Shown here piece after piece: positions 33,776-43,291 of a DNA stretch of 64,000 nt. The notes under the pieces are model-generated. The model was given only the letters and a program-made list of their open reading frames with translations. It was not told the DNA's origin and did no database searches. Positions within the stretch are counted from its first letter, which is position 1; each line of letters starts with the position of its first letter. A program made the position numbers and the translations under genes. The stretch comes from Pseudomonas sp. UMAB-08 (lineage in GTDB: Bacteria > Pseudomonadota > Gammaproteobacteria > Pseudomonadales > Pseudomonadaceae), in the NCBI RefSeq assembly GCF_900095225.1, contig NZ_LT607418.1:316570-380569 (forward strand), in the 5' to 3' direction.

Positions 33776-34873
33776 ATGCCACTGATTACCCATCCACATG
33801 CTCGTGAACTGACCAAGTCGGTGCGAGCTACCGTGCTGATTTTCAAGGACCCTCGCTCGCAGGAACTGCTCAATCGTATCGAGCGTCTGGCGCCCAGCGA
33901 AGCCAATGCTCTGATCATGGGTGAAACCGGCACAGGCAAGGAATTGGTCGCGCGGCATATCCACAATCTAAGCCGCCGCAGCAAGGAGCCCTTCGTCGCG
34001 GTCAATTGCGGCTCATTCCCCGAATCGCTGGTGGAAAGCGAATTGTTCGGCCACGAAAAAGGGGCGTTCACCGGAGCCACCAGCACCAAGGCCGGCTGGT
34101 TCGAAGCGGCACGCGGCGGCACCCTGTTCCTGGATGAAATAGGCGACCTGCCGCTGAACATGCAAGTCAAACTGCTCAGGGTTCTACAGGAGCGCGAAGT
34201 GGTTCGGCTTGGCTCACGCACGCCCATCCCGATCAACGTGCGTCTGGTGGCGGCCACCAACGTCAACCTGGCTGACGCAGTGGTCGCCGGTAACTTTCGT
34301 GAAGATCTGTTCTACCGCCTGCATGTCGCGACCATCCGCCTGCCGCCGTTGCGCGAGCGCCCCGGCGATACCCTTCCGCTGGCCGAGTTCTTCCTTGAGG
34401 AACATAGCCAACGGCTTGGCTACAACCGCGCCACCCTGAGCCCGGCGGCTGAGAGCAAACTGCTGGCGCACGGTTGGCCGGGCAATATACGCGAACTGGA
34501 AAACGCCATTCATCACGCGCTGCTGGTCTGCCGCAATCAACTGGTACAACCCGAAGACCTGCACCTGGTCGACATGCGTTGCACCACAGGACGCCAACAG
34601 CACAACGCGATAGCAGTAGCAGACCCGAACCCGCAGCAGCCGGATCTGGAAAGTGTATTGACCACACTGTTCGAACAGAACATTCCCGATCTGTACGAAC
34701 ACATAGAGGAAACCATCTTCCGCACCGCCTACCGTTTCTGCCATGGCAACCAGTTGCAAACCGGGCGAATACTGGGGATAAGCAGAAACATCGTGCGGGC
34801 GCGGCTCGAGAAGATGGGTGAGCTGTCACCGGCGCCTTCAAGAATGCTGATTCAAAATCCCCCTCTCAAATAA
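33776..34873 (+). CDS. sfnR: Sigma-54-dependent activator, SfnR-like
   Basis: A 365-residue bacterial enhancer-binding protein that begins almost directly with the AAA+ domain: Walker A GETGTGKE (49-56), GAFTGA loop for sigma-54 contact (96-101), Walker [11 protein letters not shown] near 116-125 and the REDLFYRL and [12 protein letters not shown] motifs. A C-terminal Fis-like helix-turn-helix ([27 protein letters not shown]) follows. It lacks an N-terminal sensor domain, as SfnR of P. putida does, which activates dimethyl sulfone monooxygenase genes under sulfate limitation and is itself controlled at transcription. It is the natural activator for the sigma-54 promoters of this window. CAGGAA precedes the ATG. 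Confidence 0.85.
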   Translation: MPLITHPHARELTKSVRATVLIFKDPRSQELLNRIERLAPSEANALIMGETGTGKELVARHIHNLSRRSKEPFVAVNCGSFPESLVESELFGHEKGAFTGATSTKAGWFEAARGGTLFLDEIGDLPLNMQVKLLRVLQEREVVRLGSRTPIPINVRLVAATNVNLADAVVAGNFREDLFYRLHVATIRLPPLRERPGDTLPLAEFFLEEHSQRLGYNRATLSPAAESKLLAHGWPGNIRELENAIHHALLVCRNQLVQPEDLHLVDMRCTTGRQQHNAIAVADPNPQQPDLESVLTTLFEQNIPDLYEHIEETIFRTAYRFCHGNQLQTGRILGISRNIVRARLEKMGELSPAPSRMLIQNPPLK

Positions 34874-35009
34874 GAGACCTACAGAACGTCTGACAGCGCT
34901 GGAAAACTCGTATGCAGCCCTAGGCACTCCAGCTCCCACTCCTCCGCAATTGTGACGCGTCGGGGCTCGACGCCTTGATGTGGTGACGATCAAGATAGAA
35001 ACATTCGCT

Positions 35010-35145
35010 CTAATCCGTTGCCTTGATCATGTACTCAATCACTTTCTTAGCATCGCCGAGCACCATCATGGTTTTGTCCAGCTAGAACAGTGGTCTTGCC
35101 CCTGAGATACGTCCCTCATAACCAGCGTCATGGGTTGCTTTGCTG
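35010..35145 (-). pseudogene. pntB: Remnant of pntB (NAD(P) transhydrogenase beta) 3' end
   Basis: On the minus strand the text reads GYEGRISGARPLF, stop, LDKTMMVLGDAKKVIEYM, IKATD, stop, which matches the conserved PntB tail (NPLFYxDKTMMxFGDAKKxVE). One in-frame TAG (35082-35084) interrupts it. Upstream it joins directly to transposase sequence, so only the tail is left. Identity rests on the tail motif alone. Confidence 0.5.
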
Positions 35146-35149
35146 AAGC

Positions 35150-35510
35150 TGCATAACCTGCCATATTTTTCCAACAGTCGACGGAAGTTGAGGATCGCGG
35201 TTTCATCCGGAATCCGATACAAATGCATCCCGACAAACTGGCGCAGAATCGTGGTTTCGTAGAGGGACTCTTCCATCGCCGGGTCGCTGTAGCCGAACCA
35301 GTTTTGCATCAGATGAACCCGCGGCATGGCCATCAACGGATACGCCGGATGACCGCCTTAACCCTTAGGGTAATGCGGTTCGATCAACGCAATCAGACCT
35401 TTCCAGAGCACGACCTGATCCATCTCAATCAGAAAACGCTCGCGACGGAGCTGCTTGCGTTTACCAGCGTATTCGGGATTAGCGAATGGGTATTTGCTTC
35501 CCGGCCCTAC
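35150..35510 (-). pseudogene. IS5-family transposase N-terminal remnant
   Basis: The frame reads FANPEYAGKRKQLRRERF, LIEMDQVVLWKGLIALIEPH, YPKG, stop, GGHPAYPLMAMPRVHLMQNW, FGYSDPAMEESLYETTILRQ, then RIPDETAILNFRRLLEKY, the standard opening of IS5-family transposases. A TAA interrupts it at about 35360, the true start is lost, and the sequence ends in pntB-like text near 35150. The DDE core beyond the N-terminal part is absent. It marks the junction between the sulfur region and the accessory region. Confidence 0.8.
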
Positions 35511-35787
35511 GTCCCTCCAAAACTGACTGGCGGCCTCTCGGACATTGAAATTCTGTAGAACTCTCGACCATCGAAAGAAAGGAATTCATTGATCGCAATT
35601 CGGTATGAATTTTTGGCTGTGGCCTGAGATTTGGTCGTAGATTTTTGCACGAAAATCCGTCGGACTGGCATAGGGTTGATGATTGCCTGATGCTCAGATA
35701 CGAACCCCAAACTATATTTTCGCAGGTGAAATGGCATAATATGCCGGCAGTCGAAAATACATGTTTGCCCTGAACTGGAGCCCACTC

Positions 35788-36079
35788 ATGGCGACTTGAA
35801 ACATTGTGCTCACCCCTCACCAGGAACAGGTCATCCATGACCTGGTTCAGTCCGGTCGTTATCAGAATGCCAGCGAAGTGATGCAAGCAGGCTTGCGGCT
35901 ATTGGAGCAGTGCGTTGCCGAAGACGCCGCCAAGATTGAGGCGCTGCGTCAGACGACCTCGATTGGCCTCATGGATCTTGAGCTCGGGCGCGTCGCTCAA
36001 CTGAACGAAGGTGATCTGGAGCACTCCCTCGAGGGGTTGAGCCTGGAAGCCCACCCTCCCCGCGAGGGAGAAACACTGA
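35788..36079 (+). pseudogene. parD: Decayed ParD-type antitoxin gene
   Basis: From ATG 35788 the frame reads MAT, stop (TGA 35797), NIVLTPHQEQVIHDLVQSGR, YQNASEVMQAGLRLLEQ, a clear ribbon-helix-helix ParD of the CC2985 type. The stop is where other members have Arg (CGA to TGA). A GTG at 35806 could still start a shortened protein but has no ribosome-binding site. Near the end the frame runs on into parE sequence, so a frameshift has also happened; the likely native stop is TGA 36077-36079. Confidence 0.65.
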
Positions 36080-36081
36080 GC

Positions 36082-36427
36082 ATGCCGCAGTATTGGATCC
36101 AACGCGGCGCGCGCCGACATTGTCAGGCTCTCCCAGACGCAGTTCGGCGATCAAGCACGACAGCGCTACCAGACGCTGATCCTCACCGCGCTGCAAGCTA
36201 TCGCCGGCATGCCCTATCGCATTGGCAGCCACGACCGCGATGAGCTTGCGCTGGGCCTTCGCAGCTATCACCTCATCTACTCACGCAAGCAGGCCAAAAA
36301 ACCCCATGGAACGGTCAAAAGCTCACGCCATATCGTGTTCTATCGTGTGGCAAACGACGACGTGATCGAGGTTGCCCGACTCCTTCATGACGCCATGGAA
36401 GTGCAGTTGCACTTGCCTAATGACTGA
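36082..36427 (+). pseudogene. parE: Decayed ParE-type toxin gene
   Basis: It starts MPQYWIQR in one frame, then after about codon 9 the ParE sequence continues in the next frame (ADIVRLSQTQFGDQARQRYQ, TLILTALQAIAGMPYR, then SRHIVFYRVANDDVIEVARL, LHDAMEVQ). A GC-rich run at 36106-36120 carries the length change (+1 or -2). ParE family toxins inhibit DNA gyrase. With the nonsense codon in parD, the module looks inactivated on both sides. Confidence 0.7.
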
Positions 36428-36671
36428 TCACCGACCTGGCCTAAAGGTTTAACTAGCCATGAACAGCGAAGGTCAGGCGCCCCCCTCTACATCTCAACCT
36501 GAGCACCCTCGCTGTCAGCCGACTCGGCGGCCAATTGAAGCGTGAGGTTCTGGGTCCGACCGGACTATCGAGACCCACGACCAGGAACACGATGTTCAAC
36601 TTTGCGTACCACTTTCAATGCTGAACAACCGCTTCTTAGGCGTTTTCCGTGGCCAGGCGCCTGGCATTACG

Positions 36672-36935
36672 CTATAGCCGCCGATGGGTGCGCGGATCGA
36701 TACACCTGGAGATCAGAGCCCTGGCAACATCACGCAAAGCTCGTGCATCCCGCAAACCAATTTCAGGATAGGTACCGAGAAAAATACGGGGTTGCTTATC
36801 CGCCCAGGAAAAGCGGAAGTACCAGCGCTTGGCACCTTTCGTATCAACGAAAAGAGCAAGGCCGTCGTAGCCAGGAAGGGTGTAGTCCTTGGCACGAGGT
36901 TTGGCGTGTCGGAGCGCAGTATCGGTGAGGGCCAT
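36672..36935 (-). pseudogene. Tyrosine integrase N-terminal remnant (P4/DUF4102 type)
   Basis: From ATG 36935 the 87 residues read MALTDTALRHAKPRAKDYTL, PGYDGLALFVDTKGAKRWYF, then KQPRIFLGTYPEIGLRDAR, the arm-binding domain (DUF4102) of P4-like integrases. The catalytic domain is missing and the frame ends at 36672. Such integrases drive genomic islands at tRNA genes. None was seen here, so this is a scar of an island. Confidence 0.75.
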
Positions 36936-37466
36936 CGTACAATCTCCATCTCGTTTGGATGGAGGAAATTTGTACGGTTTTCGGCAGGGATCATAAACAG
37001 CACTGCAGATATAGAAAAACCCTCGAAGCAGTACGCGCGCTGGCATAGCGGACGCATCATGATTGCTTGCTCCTGATGGATATCGGGAGCACTGCATCGG
37101 GCATCAACTGGCAGCTCTGAATATGGGGATCATGGATCTATTACCCTACAGATAGCCTCTGCGGAGAGATAGGCCTTGGCTCTGAGTTAGTGCTCATGCG
37201 TATCGGATTCTGCCCCCTCTCTTTTCAACGTCATTTCTATCGCGTTTGATGTCGCAGATAATTGAGCGTCTACGTCAGATTGACGCGATATCGCAATTTC
37301 TCTGTGCAGGAACGCGATTTTCGTTCCTATTTTGATTGTCAAACTTGCTCTAAAGCGTTTTCACACAGCCTGGGTCGAATGCAGCTGCTCATGGTCGTAA
37401 AACCGACAACGTGGCTGAAACAGACCATACCGTTGCCAGCGATTCCAGTGGAGTCACTTCGGATAT
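36936..37466. other. Gene-free stretch next to the integrase remnant
   Basis: I see no gene. At 37351-37377 there is GCGTTTTCACACAGCCTGGG, an end resembling the ones of the short element at 60750-60904 (GTTTTTACACAGCCTGG), probably a lone element end. Confidence 0.4.
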
Positions 37467-38435
37467 TCACTGATAGTCGCTCCGCTTTAGCTGTTTCACC
37501 TGCGGCTTTTTCATTGTATCTGAGGACTGGATCGTGCAACCCACCGTCTCATAGGTATAACCAAGCTTGGCAGGAGTCGCTATCACCGCACGGTTCTCGC
37601 TGACAAGCGCCGTCCAGATATCACGCGAGTCCCGGGGAATGCCGCAGTCTCGGGGATGCAGGTGGAATGAGGAGAAGACCAAGGTTTCTTGAAGAACCTC
37701 TTCGGCATGGCCGAGGACGTAATCCCACGCGTTCATCGTAATCACCACGGTAAAGTAAGCACCTGTGTACAAAGCAAATTGCGTGCTTGAGCGCCGTCGA
37801 TGAGTCAGGTCAGGCTTGTATCGCTTCCAGCTCTCGGTTTTCAACCTGTCTCCTTTGATGACACCTATAAAGGTCGGGGACACAGCAGTGATGACAACGA
37901 AGGTGATCCCCACGCCTAAACTGATCAGGGTCGAGGCGATGTAGGCCCATAGCGTGATCAGGATGAGGGCAGATAGAGCTTTCTGCGCGAGAGGGAATTG
38001 GCTAGCATCAATGCGGGTCCAGTTCACGATAAATGAGTCGGCATAGGCACTTGCAACGAGGCTGAGCACGAGAGTGGCCAACGCGGTGAGAATGGTCATC
38101 CACCACGCATGAGCTTTTAATTTTTCGACAAGCCTGAAATGCTTTATGGACAGTACTGATGAGCTCAGGCAGATGACGCCGAAAATGATACGAGCAACAT
38201 TGGTACTCTTTTCTCCCCCCATTCCCCACCAAAAAAAAATCAACAAAAGCGCTGCTATCGAAGCCAGGATAATTGCCGCGCAATACTCTTGCGCTCCCCA
38301 CCACCTGACGCTGTAGTTGAGCTTCCACGGAAAATGCTTTGAGTGCGTTCTGATGAACAACGGTCGATCCGTGAAGCGGTCGACGATTGCGAGGATGACG
38401 GCAAACAGGATGTAGGTGGCGATGTACGGGAGCAT
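37467..38435 (-). CDS. Multi-spanning membrane protein of unknown function
   Basis: About 322 residues when started at MLPYIATYILFAVILAIV (ATG 38435, GGAAG 10-13 bases before); a GTG seven codons earlier is an alternative. There are five or six likely membrane helices: 1-19, about 52-72 (AAIILASIAALLLIFFWW), 82-98, 117-137 and 162-205 (LSALILITLWAYIASTLISL). The C-terminal 120 residues are soluble. I do not recognise the family. It stands alone on the minus strand, opposite the ankyrin-repeat gene. Confidence 0.6.
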   Translation of the reverse strand: MLPYIATYILFAVILAIVDRFTDRPLFIRTHSKHFPWKLNYSVRWWGAQEYCAAIILASIAALLLIFFWWGMGGEKSTNVARIIFGVICLSSSVLSIKHFRLVEKLKAHAWWMTILTALATLVLSLVASAYADSFIVNWTRIDASQFPLAQKALSALILITLWAYIASTLISLGVGITFVVITAVSPTFIGVIKGDRLKTESWKRYKPDLTHRRRSSTQFALYTGAYFTVVITMNAWDYVLGHAEEVLQETLVFSSFHLHPRDCGIPRDSRDIWTALVSENRAVIATPAKLGYTYETVGCTIQSSDTMKKPQVKQLKRSDYQ

Positions 38436-38975
38436 TGATCTTGAGCTTCCTTTCACAAAATTCGGGCGCCGTTATCTCATGGGTGCTCCGTATTTTCGAG
38501 TGAATTGGCCGCTTGTCTAACTTGCCACCTCTTCCGAACTCATCGTTCGAAACACCTCCAAGGAGTGAAGAACCTGCGGAGGGTCCGTCCAGCATCTTCA
38601 TAATTTGCTCACGCCGGCCTGTTCAAAAGGCAGGGGGGGCCGCTATCGAGCAGACCGAATAGCCTAATCTCGGTGTCACGGCTGATTCGTGGGTGATCCG
38701 TACGTAGCTTGCGTTACCTATTGATAAAACCGCCATGGCGCAACGTTGCTCCAGAGGATAGGTTGCGTTCAGAGCTGGCGGCAAACAGCTATTACGAAAT
38801 GTACACCGCTCAACATGGGACATACGGAAAAACCCAGCCCCTAGATGCCTCAGCCCCCCTCTCCCTCACCGGCCTACGAGGGGGGGTACGAGGGGGGGTA
38901 CGGGACTTTTCAGTGGCAAGGTCGCTAGGGTTTGTAAGGATTACCGCAACTTCAACAACACCAAGGACAGCCACA
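38436..38975. other. Gene-free stretch before the ankyrin gene
   Basis: The frame of the ankyrin protein is open back to 38709, but it has no ribosome-binding site there and includes the G-rich tandem repeat, so I treat it as untranslated. It holds the divergent promoters for the flanking genes; no clear boxes were identified. Confidence 0.4.
38875..38904. repeat. G-rich 12-bp tandem repeat
   Basis: TACGAGGGGGGG occurs twice in a row followed by TACGGG, about 70 bases upstream of the ankyrin gene start. G-runs of seven could form a quadruplex or slip. Confidence 0.75.
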
Positions 38976-41705
38976 ATGAGCACCCTACCACTGACCGAAG
39001 CCATCCTGCTGGAGATTCACCAGAGTCTCGGCTGCCAGGGGTATCCGACCACCAAGAAGAACAAATTCGCGACTGGACAGGACAGTCTTGCAGCGCACAA
39101 GTCCATGGGCGAGGAAATCCTAAATGCCATTTTCAATGCCCTAGACATGGATCCACGGGCGCGTGCGGATGCCATCAACAACCTCATAGAGTTCGGGAAT
39201 GCATACAAATCACTCGAACTGAGCACCTGGACCTTCGCCGCCGACCAGCGTCAGATCCTCTGGATGCTGCTGGGTTACTTCTACATTCCTGGCCTGGCAC
39301 GTCGAACAGCCTTCTGGAGCGTCGCCAGCCCTCTGGACAAGGGCATGCCGGGTGGGCGCTTCTGGTATCTGCCAGAGCCTCGCGAGGTGGATGGAAAATC
39401 TAGCCTGCATCTGCCGGTAGCACAGGTGGTGAACTGGCTACTGGACCTATTGGGGATGCCGCTTGAGGAGTTTGTCGATCAGCGAAGCCAGTCTGTTGGT
39501 GACTTGGATGACAAGTCCTCAGAAACCCTGATGCGCTCGCTGTACAACTGGCGTAAGGAAACCACGCCCGATCCAGGCTCCTTCAAAAAATATTTCCCAA
39601 ACGAACTGCAGGTAGAGTTCAAGGGCGCTTTCTCACTGGACAGCAGTCACTCGCCTGCTGCGCAGTATGCCGAAGCATTGGACTTCGTGACGCGCAAGAA
39701 GCTGACTGCCGACAGACTGCGCCTGGAAATCCCGATGACCCAAGCAGGACGTCTGGAGGCGATTCTGAATGGCAGAGCAGATGAGGATGAACATGCCACC
39801 TTCATCGCATGCCTGACGGAGCGTTACGCTGCCCCTTCCCCGGCGACCATCCGCCAGCGCCTGCTGTTCGCGCGCATGGTGCAGGATGGCTATGGTCGAT
39901 TGCTCGACTTCCTCTGTCCTGGAGTGGATCGACTGTGTGCAGATGCCCAGCAAAACAAGCTGCTGCAACTGTTCGCAATCTACAAGCTCACCTACAACCT
40001 GACCATCGGTGCTTGGCGCAACTGCCGAGATCAGGGCGAGCTAGCAGAGAACGCCTGGTTCGAGGAGCACCTACCTTCTCTTGATAAACATGGATTGTTT
40101 CTCTCCGTCCTGCCTTCACGCAGGGAAAGCGCCACTCTCGAGCTGGCCCACTTGCTGACCCGCTACTTCTGCGATGTGTCGGCAGGTGCGGGGCTTGAGG
40201 ATCACATGGGGCTCGATGCGCAATCAGCGATGCCAATCATAAAGCGGAATGCAGAGTGGGCATCAACCATCGCCGAAGAGTTGAACGCTGAACTGCATCT
40301 GGTCGCGCGCATGAAGAGCTCTTCCTCCTGGCGAGCCCTGCAAAGTGAAAACCGTTATTGGGTGATCAGCCAGGTAGCTCAACATGCAGACCTCAGCCCT
40401 CGCACCAAAGAAGCAACCATCCAACGCTTGCACGAGCTGGCAGCAACACCGGGTCAAACTGTCCAGCCGATTCTCTTCGAACTCGATGGTTATCTGAACG
40501 GTGAGCGCAAGCAACAGCCGAAAGACACACGGGCTCGGGTCCAGGGATTGCTCGACGTGGCCGAGGCCAGCGAGGGATACGGACTATGGAAGGCCGCCAT
40601 CCTGCAATATAAGGCCAAGCATCTGCTGGCCTGCAACGACTTCAAGGGTGCAGGAAAACTCTTCAGAGAAGCTCTGGAGGCTGGACTTGAGCGCAACTGC
40701 GGGCCACTGCGCGGAGAAATCGCACGGGATTGTCTCGCTGTGGAGGTGGCCAACCAGAAGCTGATCGAAAACAACCACGAGAAGTACTACCGGGAGATGT
40801 TGGCCGGCGGGATGGCCGAGGGCAGCGATACTTCCAGCATCGAGGATACGGCACGCTGGGCAGCCGATTACTTCTGGAACACTCTGTACAAGCCTTATCC
40901 GGGAACAGAGCGTGTAGCACCGTTGGCGCGTGAAAAGGTCGAGGAGTCACTAAAGCTTCTGATCGCCAGCGACCACGAAGGGCTGCTTTGCTGGATGGAG
41001 CTCAATCGCAACAAGCTCAACTCCCAGTTGCCTCTTGTGACAGGCGACTCACTGCTGATGCACTGGATCAAGGGGCACAACCATTTCCTGCAAAAACTTC
41101 CCCTGATCCGGCAGATGGCACCTACCGAACTGCAAGGCGAGCTGCACCGCTTCGAAATCATGCTGGAGCATTGGCACCAGGCTATCGGTCTGCTGGCGCA
41201 GAAGGCGCCGAAACAGCTGAACATCGCCGACTTCAAGGACCAGACACCACTGATGCTGATGGCCGAGGCCGGGGATACCGAGTTGATCAGGATCATGCTG
41301 AAGGCCGGCGCCGATCCGGAAATGCGTGACTGGCAGGGAATGACCGCCCTGCACTCCGCAATCAAATCACGCATGGATAGCTGCGTGGACGCCTTGCTCG
41401 ACCATCCATGCCGCCTAAACAACCTTACCAACGACGGGCAGTCCCCACTACACACTGCGAGCTGGACTGCCAATTTACATGCCGTCAGGCGCCTGCTGCA
41501 GTTGGCTCCCAAGCTTGCCTGGCAGCGCAACTCGCAAAGGATGACTCCTTTAGAGCGGGTTGAATACTTGATCGGAAACCCGGAAGCCTTGCAGGAGCTG
41601 GCCGAGCAAATCGCTCAGAACGGCAGACGCTGCGCTTCAAAGCAAGAACTGATGAACATCGCTCATATGCTTGAACAAGCAACGCCTGCCCCCACGACGC
41701 ATTGA
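38976..41705 (+). CDS. Large protein with C-terminal ankyrin repeats
   Basis: A 909-residue protein starting MSTLPLTEAILLEIHQSLGC (ATG 38976, AAGGA upstream). Most of it is helical and unrecognised; the last 190 residues hold ankyrin repeats: QTPLMLMAEAGDTELIRIML, KAGADPEMRDWQGMTALHSA, then NDGQSPLHTASWTANLHAVR and RMTPLERVEYLIGNP. Ankyrin stacks mediate protein binding. A related architecture (long helical N part, short ankyrin tail) is found in uncharacterised Pseudomonas proteins. GC is close to the chromosome average. No membrane segments or signal peptide. Function unknown. Confidence 0.7.
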   Translation: MSTLPLTEAILLEIHQSLGCQGYPTTKKNKFATGQDSLAAHKSMGEEILNAIFNALDMDPRARADAINNLIEFGNAYKSLELSTWTFAADQRQILWMLLGYFYIPGLARRTAFWSVASPLDKGMPGGRFWYLPEPREVDGKSSLHLPVAQVVNWLLDLLGMPLEEFVDQRSQSVGDLDDKSSETLMRSLYNWRKETTPDPGSFKKYFPNELQVEFKGAFSLDSSHSPAAQYAEALDFVTRKKLTADRLRLEIPMTQAGRLEAILNGRADEDEHATFIACLTERYAAPSPATIRQRLLFARMVQDGYGRLLDFLCPGVDRLCADAQQNKLLQLFAIYKLTYNLTIGAWRNCRDQGELAENAWFEEHLPSLDKHGLFLSVLPSRRESATLELAHLLTRYFCDVSAGAGLEDHMGLDAQSAMPIIKRNAEWASTIAEELNAELHLVARMKSSSSWRALQSENRYWVISQVAQHADLSPRTKEATIQRLHELAATPGQTVQPILFELDGYLNGERKQQPKDTRARVQGLLDVAEASEGYGLWKAAILQYKAKHLLACNDFKGAGKLFREALEAGLERNCGPLRGEIARDCLAVEVANQKLIENNHEKYYREMLAGGMAEGSDTSSIEDTARWAADYFWNTLYKPYPGTERVAPLAREKVEESLKLLIASDHEGLLCWMELNRNKLNSQLPLVTGDSLLMHWIKGHNHFLQKLPLIRQMAPTELQGELHRFEIMLEHWHQAIGLLAQKAPKQLNIADFKDQTPLMLMAEAGDTELIRIMLKAGADPEMRDWQGMTALHSAIKSRMDSCVDALLDHPCRLNNLTNDGQSPLHTASWTANLHAVRRLLQLAPKLAWQRNSQRMTPLERVEYLIGNPEALQELAEQIAQNGRRCASKQELMNIAHMLEQATPAPTTH

Positions 41706-42379
41706 CGTGCTGCTTGTGCCTTCCAGGACGAACTCTGGCCTTGATATCAGCTGAAGATTCCACCCAGATGTGAGTTAGCAGCGGTTTTGGCACCAACTGG
41801 GCCACGGTAAAAGGTTTGAGATCAGACCGCTTGAGCCAAGGCTGGTGGGCCTTTCCTGGGACCAGGTCAAGCAAGAAGGTGCCAACTACCTGCAAAATGG
41901 TTTGTCACCAAAACAGCAGTAAGTCGGGTGAGTTTGCGGTCTTTTGGCACTGCGGTTTGGGCCCAAAAACGTCGGATTTGGAGGTGTCAGTCAGGCTCTC
42001 GGACGCGATGGTTTGATTCCAAATCGGCCTCTGGGCCTTGTGATCAAAGGGTCTTCAGAAAGCCCACAGCCCGTCAGCAATCAATTCGAATACACACCAT
42101 ATTCCGGGTGAAAAATCATCAGCTTTTTTGTGCTTATGCAAACGGTAAACCGTGGCCTGTAGCGGAGGTTTTGCGCACAACCTCTCCCCCTCCTCCGGCG
42201 TCCTGCCGACCGAACATAATCCCTATAAAGGTTATTGTAAGCGCATGACCCAGCTCCGAAGCGCCGGAAATATGATGCCCACGCCCGATATGCTGTACGG
42301 GGCATCTGGATTCGTGTCGCCAACGCTTAAAGCCATCAATGAGCCCCATCGCTGACCTTGAAGTCAGTTCTGAGGATTT
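41706..42379. other. Gene-free stretch
   Basis: I see no gene or strong signal in these 674 bases. Short open frames here lack ribosome-binding sites or family similarity. Confidence 0.4.
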
Positions 42380-42466
42380 CTAAAGGAAATTGGCCAAAGC
42401 CCACAGCAAAGCCAGGAACGACCCAGCCAACAACACCAGGAACATGTGAAACTTAAAATCAGTCAT
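42380..42466 (-). CDS. 28-residue single-helix membrane peptide overlapping the XRE gene
   Basis: From ATG 42466-42464 the frame reads MTDFKFHMFLVLLAGSFLAL, LWALANFL, stop: a charged or polar first six residues and then one uninterrupted hydrophobic helix. The ATG lies inside the end of the XRE gene (they share ATGACTGA), which suggests translational coupling. Small hydrophobic peptides next to regulators are often toxins or membrane-complex subunits, but this one is not identified. The coding call rests on hydrophobicity, stop-codon overlap and a weak AAGTAAGAG site. Confidence 0.5.
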   Translation of the reverse strand: MTDFKFHMFLVLLAGSFLALLWALANFL

Positions 42467-42797
42467 GACTCTTACTTCGCAAGGTCACGGCTAATCTATT
42501 TATAATATGTTCTACGGCGTGTTTATCGGAAAATTCCGCAGCCCGTAAAAACTTAATAAGTGCATATTCGTTAACAGAACGTTTAGCAACGGTACACGGC
42601 GTTCGCTTACCCGTCACGACGAACAGCACATCGATAGCCGTAGCAGACAATCGGCTCAGGTAGTCAGCCCTCGGACACCTCATTCCGCTTTCATAGAGTA
42701 ATTGCGTATTGGGTTGTATGCCACCAATTGCAGCGACGGCGCCCTGGGTCAGGCCACACGCTTCACGCTCGAGTTTTAATCGCATGCCCAGGTTCAT
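42459..42797 (-). CDS. XRE-family regulator
   Basis: About 112 residues starting MNLGMRLKLEREACGLTQGA (ATG 42797, with AAGGA nine bases before; two earlier ATGs are less well placed). The helix-turn-helix covers residues 3-58: LKLEREACGLTQGAVAAIGG, then TQLLYESGMRCPRADYLSRL, typical of Cro/C1-like DNA binding. The C-terminal part has no recognised domain. Two TCCAAATGGATAT repeats upstream are likely operators. The peptide gene downstream overlaps its stop, so the pair probably forms one autoregulated unit. Confidence 0.75.
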   Translation of the reverse strand: MNLGMRLKLEREACGLTQGAVAAIGGIQPNTQLLYESGMRCPRADYLSRLSATAIDVLFVVTGKRTPCTVAKRSVNEYALIKFLRAAEFSDKHAVEHIINRLAVTLRSKSHD

Positions 42798-42860
42798 CAA
42801 CGCCATTTCCTTGGATATAACAGTGACGTCATTATACTGGCGCGGCGACATTACCGATCA

Positions 42861-42903
42861 ATATCCATTTGGATTGAATTCAGAGAAAAAATATCCATTT
42901 GGA
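42861..42903. promoter_or_regulatory. Direct-repeat operator for the XRE gene
   Basis: ATATCCATTTGGA occurs at 42861-42873 and 42891-42903, exactly 30 bp apart (about three helical turns). The core TCCA-TT-TGGA is a small palindrome. They lie 64-106 bases upstream of the XRE start, a natural place for autoregulation. Confidence 0.6.
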
Positions 42904-43291
42904 CTAAATAATTACTACACATATCAGATCAGTTGAGCAGCCAAGAAATGGAGCACCTATAACGGTAATAGGGTTCGTAGTGAGATGCTGCATGGGTATC
43001 TAGGCCGCTCCCTGAGCGCCGCGCCTAATCCACAAAATAAACATCAGCTCAATCCCCTCATCACGCCAGGTGTGGATCGGTATCCGGTCGCCTTCCCAAT
43101 ATTACGACCTTGATGAACACCCAGCCTGCTGGGTAGCAAATGACGCGGATAACAATTTCAAGCAGTACATCCAGCATCGAAGCTCCATGGCATAGTCAAT
43201 TTCAACATGATTACGATCGTAGTTTGGGGCCTGCCGGAGAAGATGTCCGGACTAGACTCGCTCATCCTGCAGCCCTGCCATACTGTTCAGC
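42904..43291. other. Gene-free stretch before the Mut7-C gene
   Basis: I see no gene or recognisable signal in these 388 bases. Confidence 0.4.

Noticed and set aside
38709..38975. Extension of the ankyrin protein by 89 residues to 38709
   Set aside because: No ribosome site, runs through a G-rich repeat, and AAGGA sits before the ATG at 38976.
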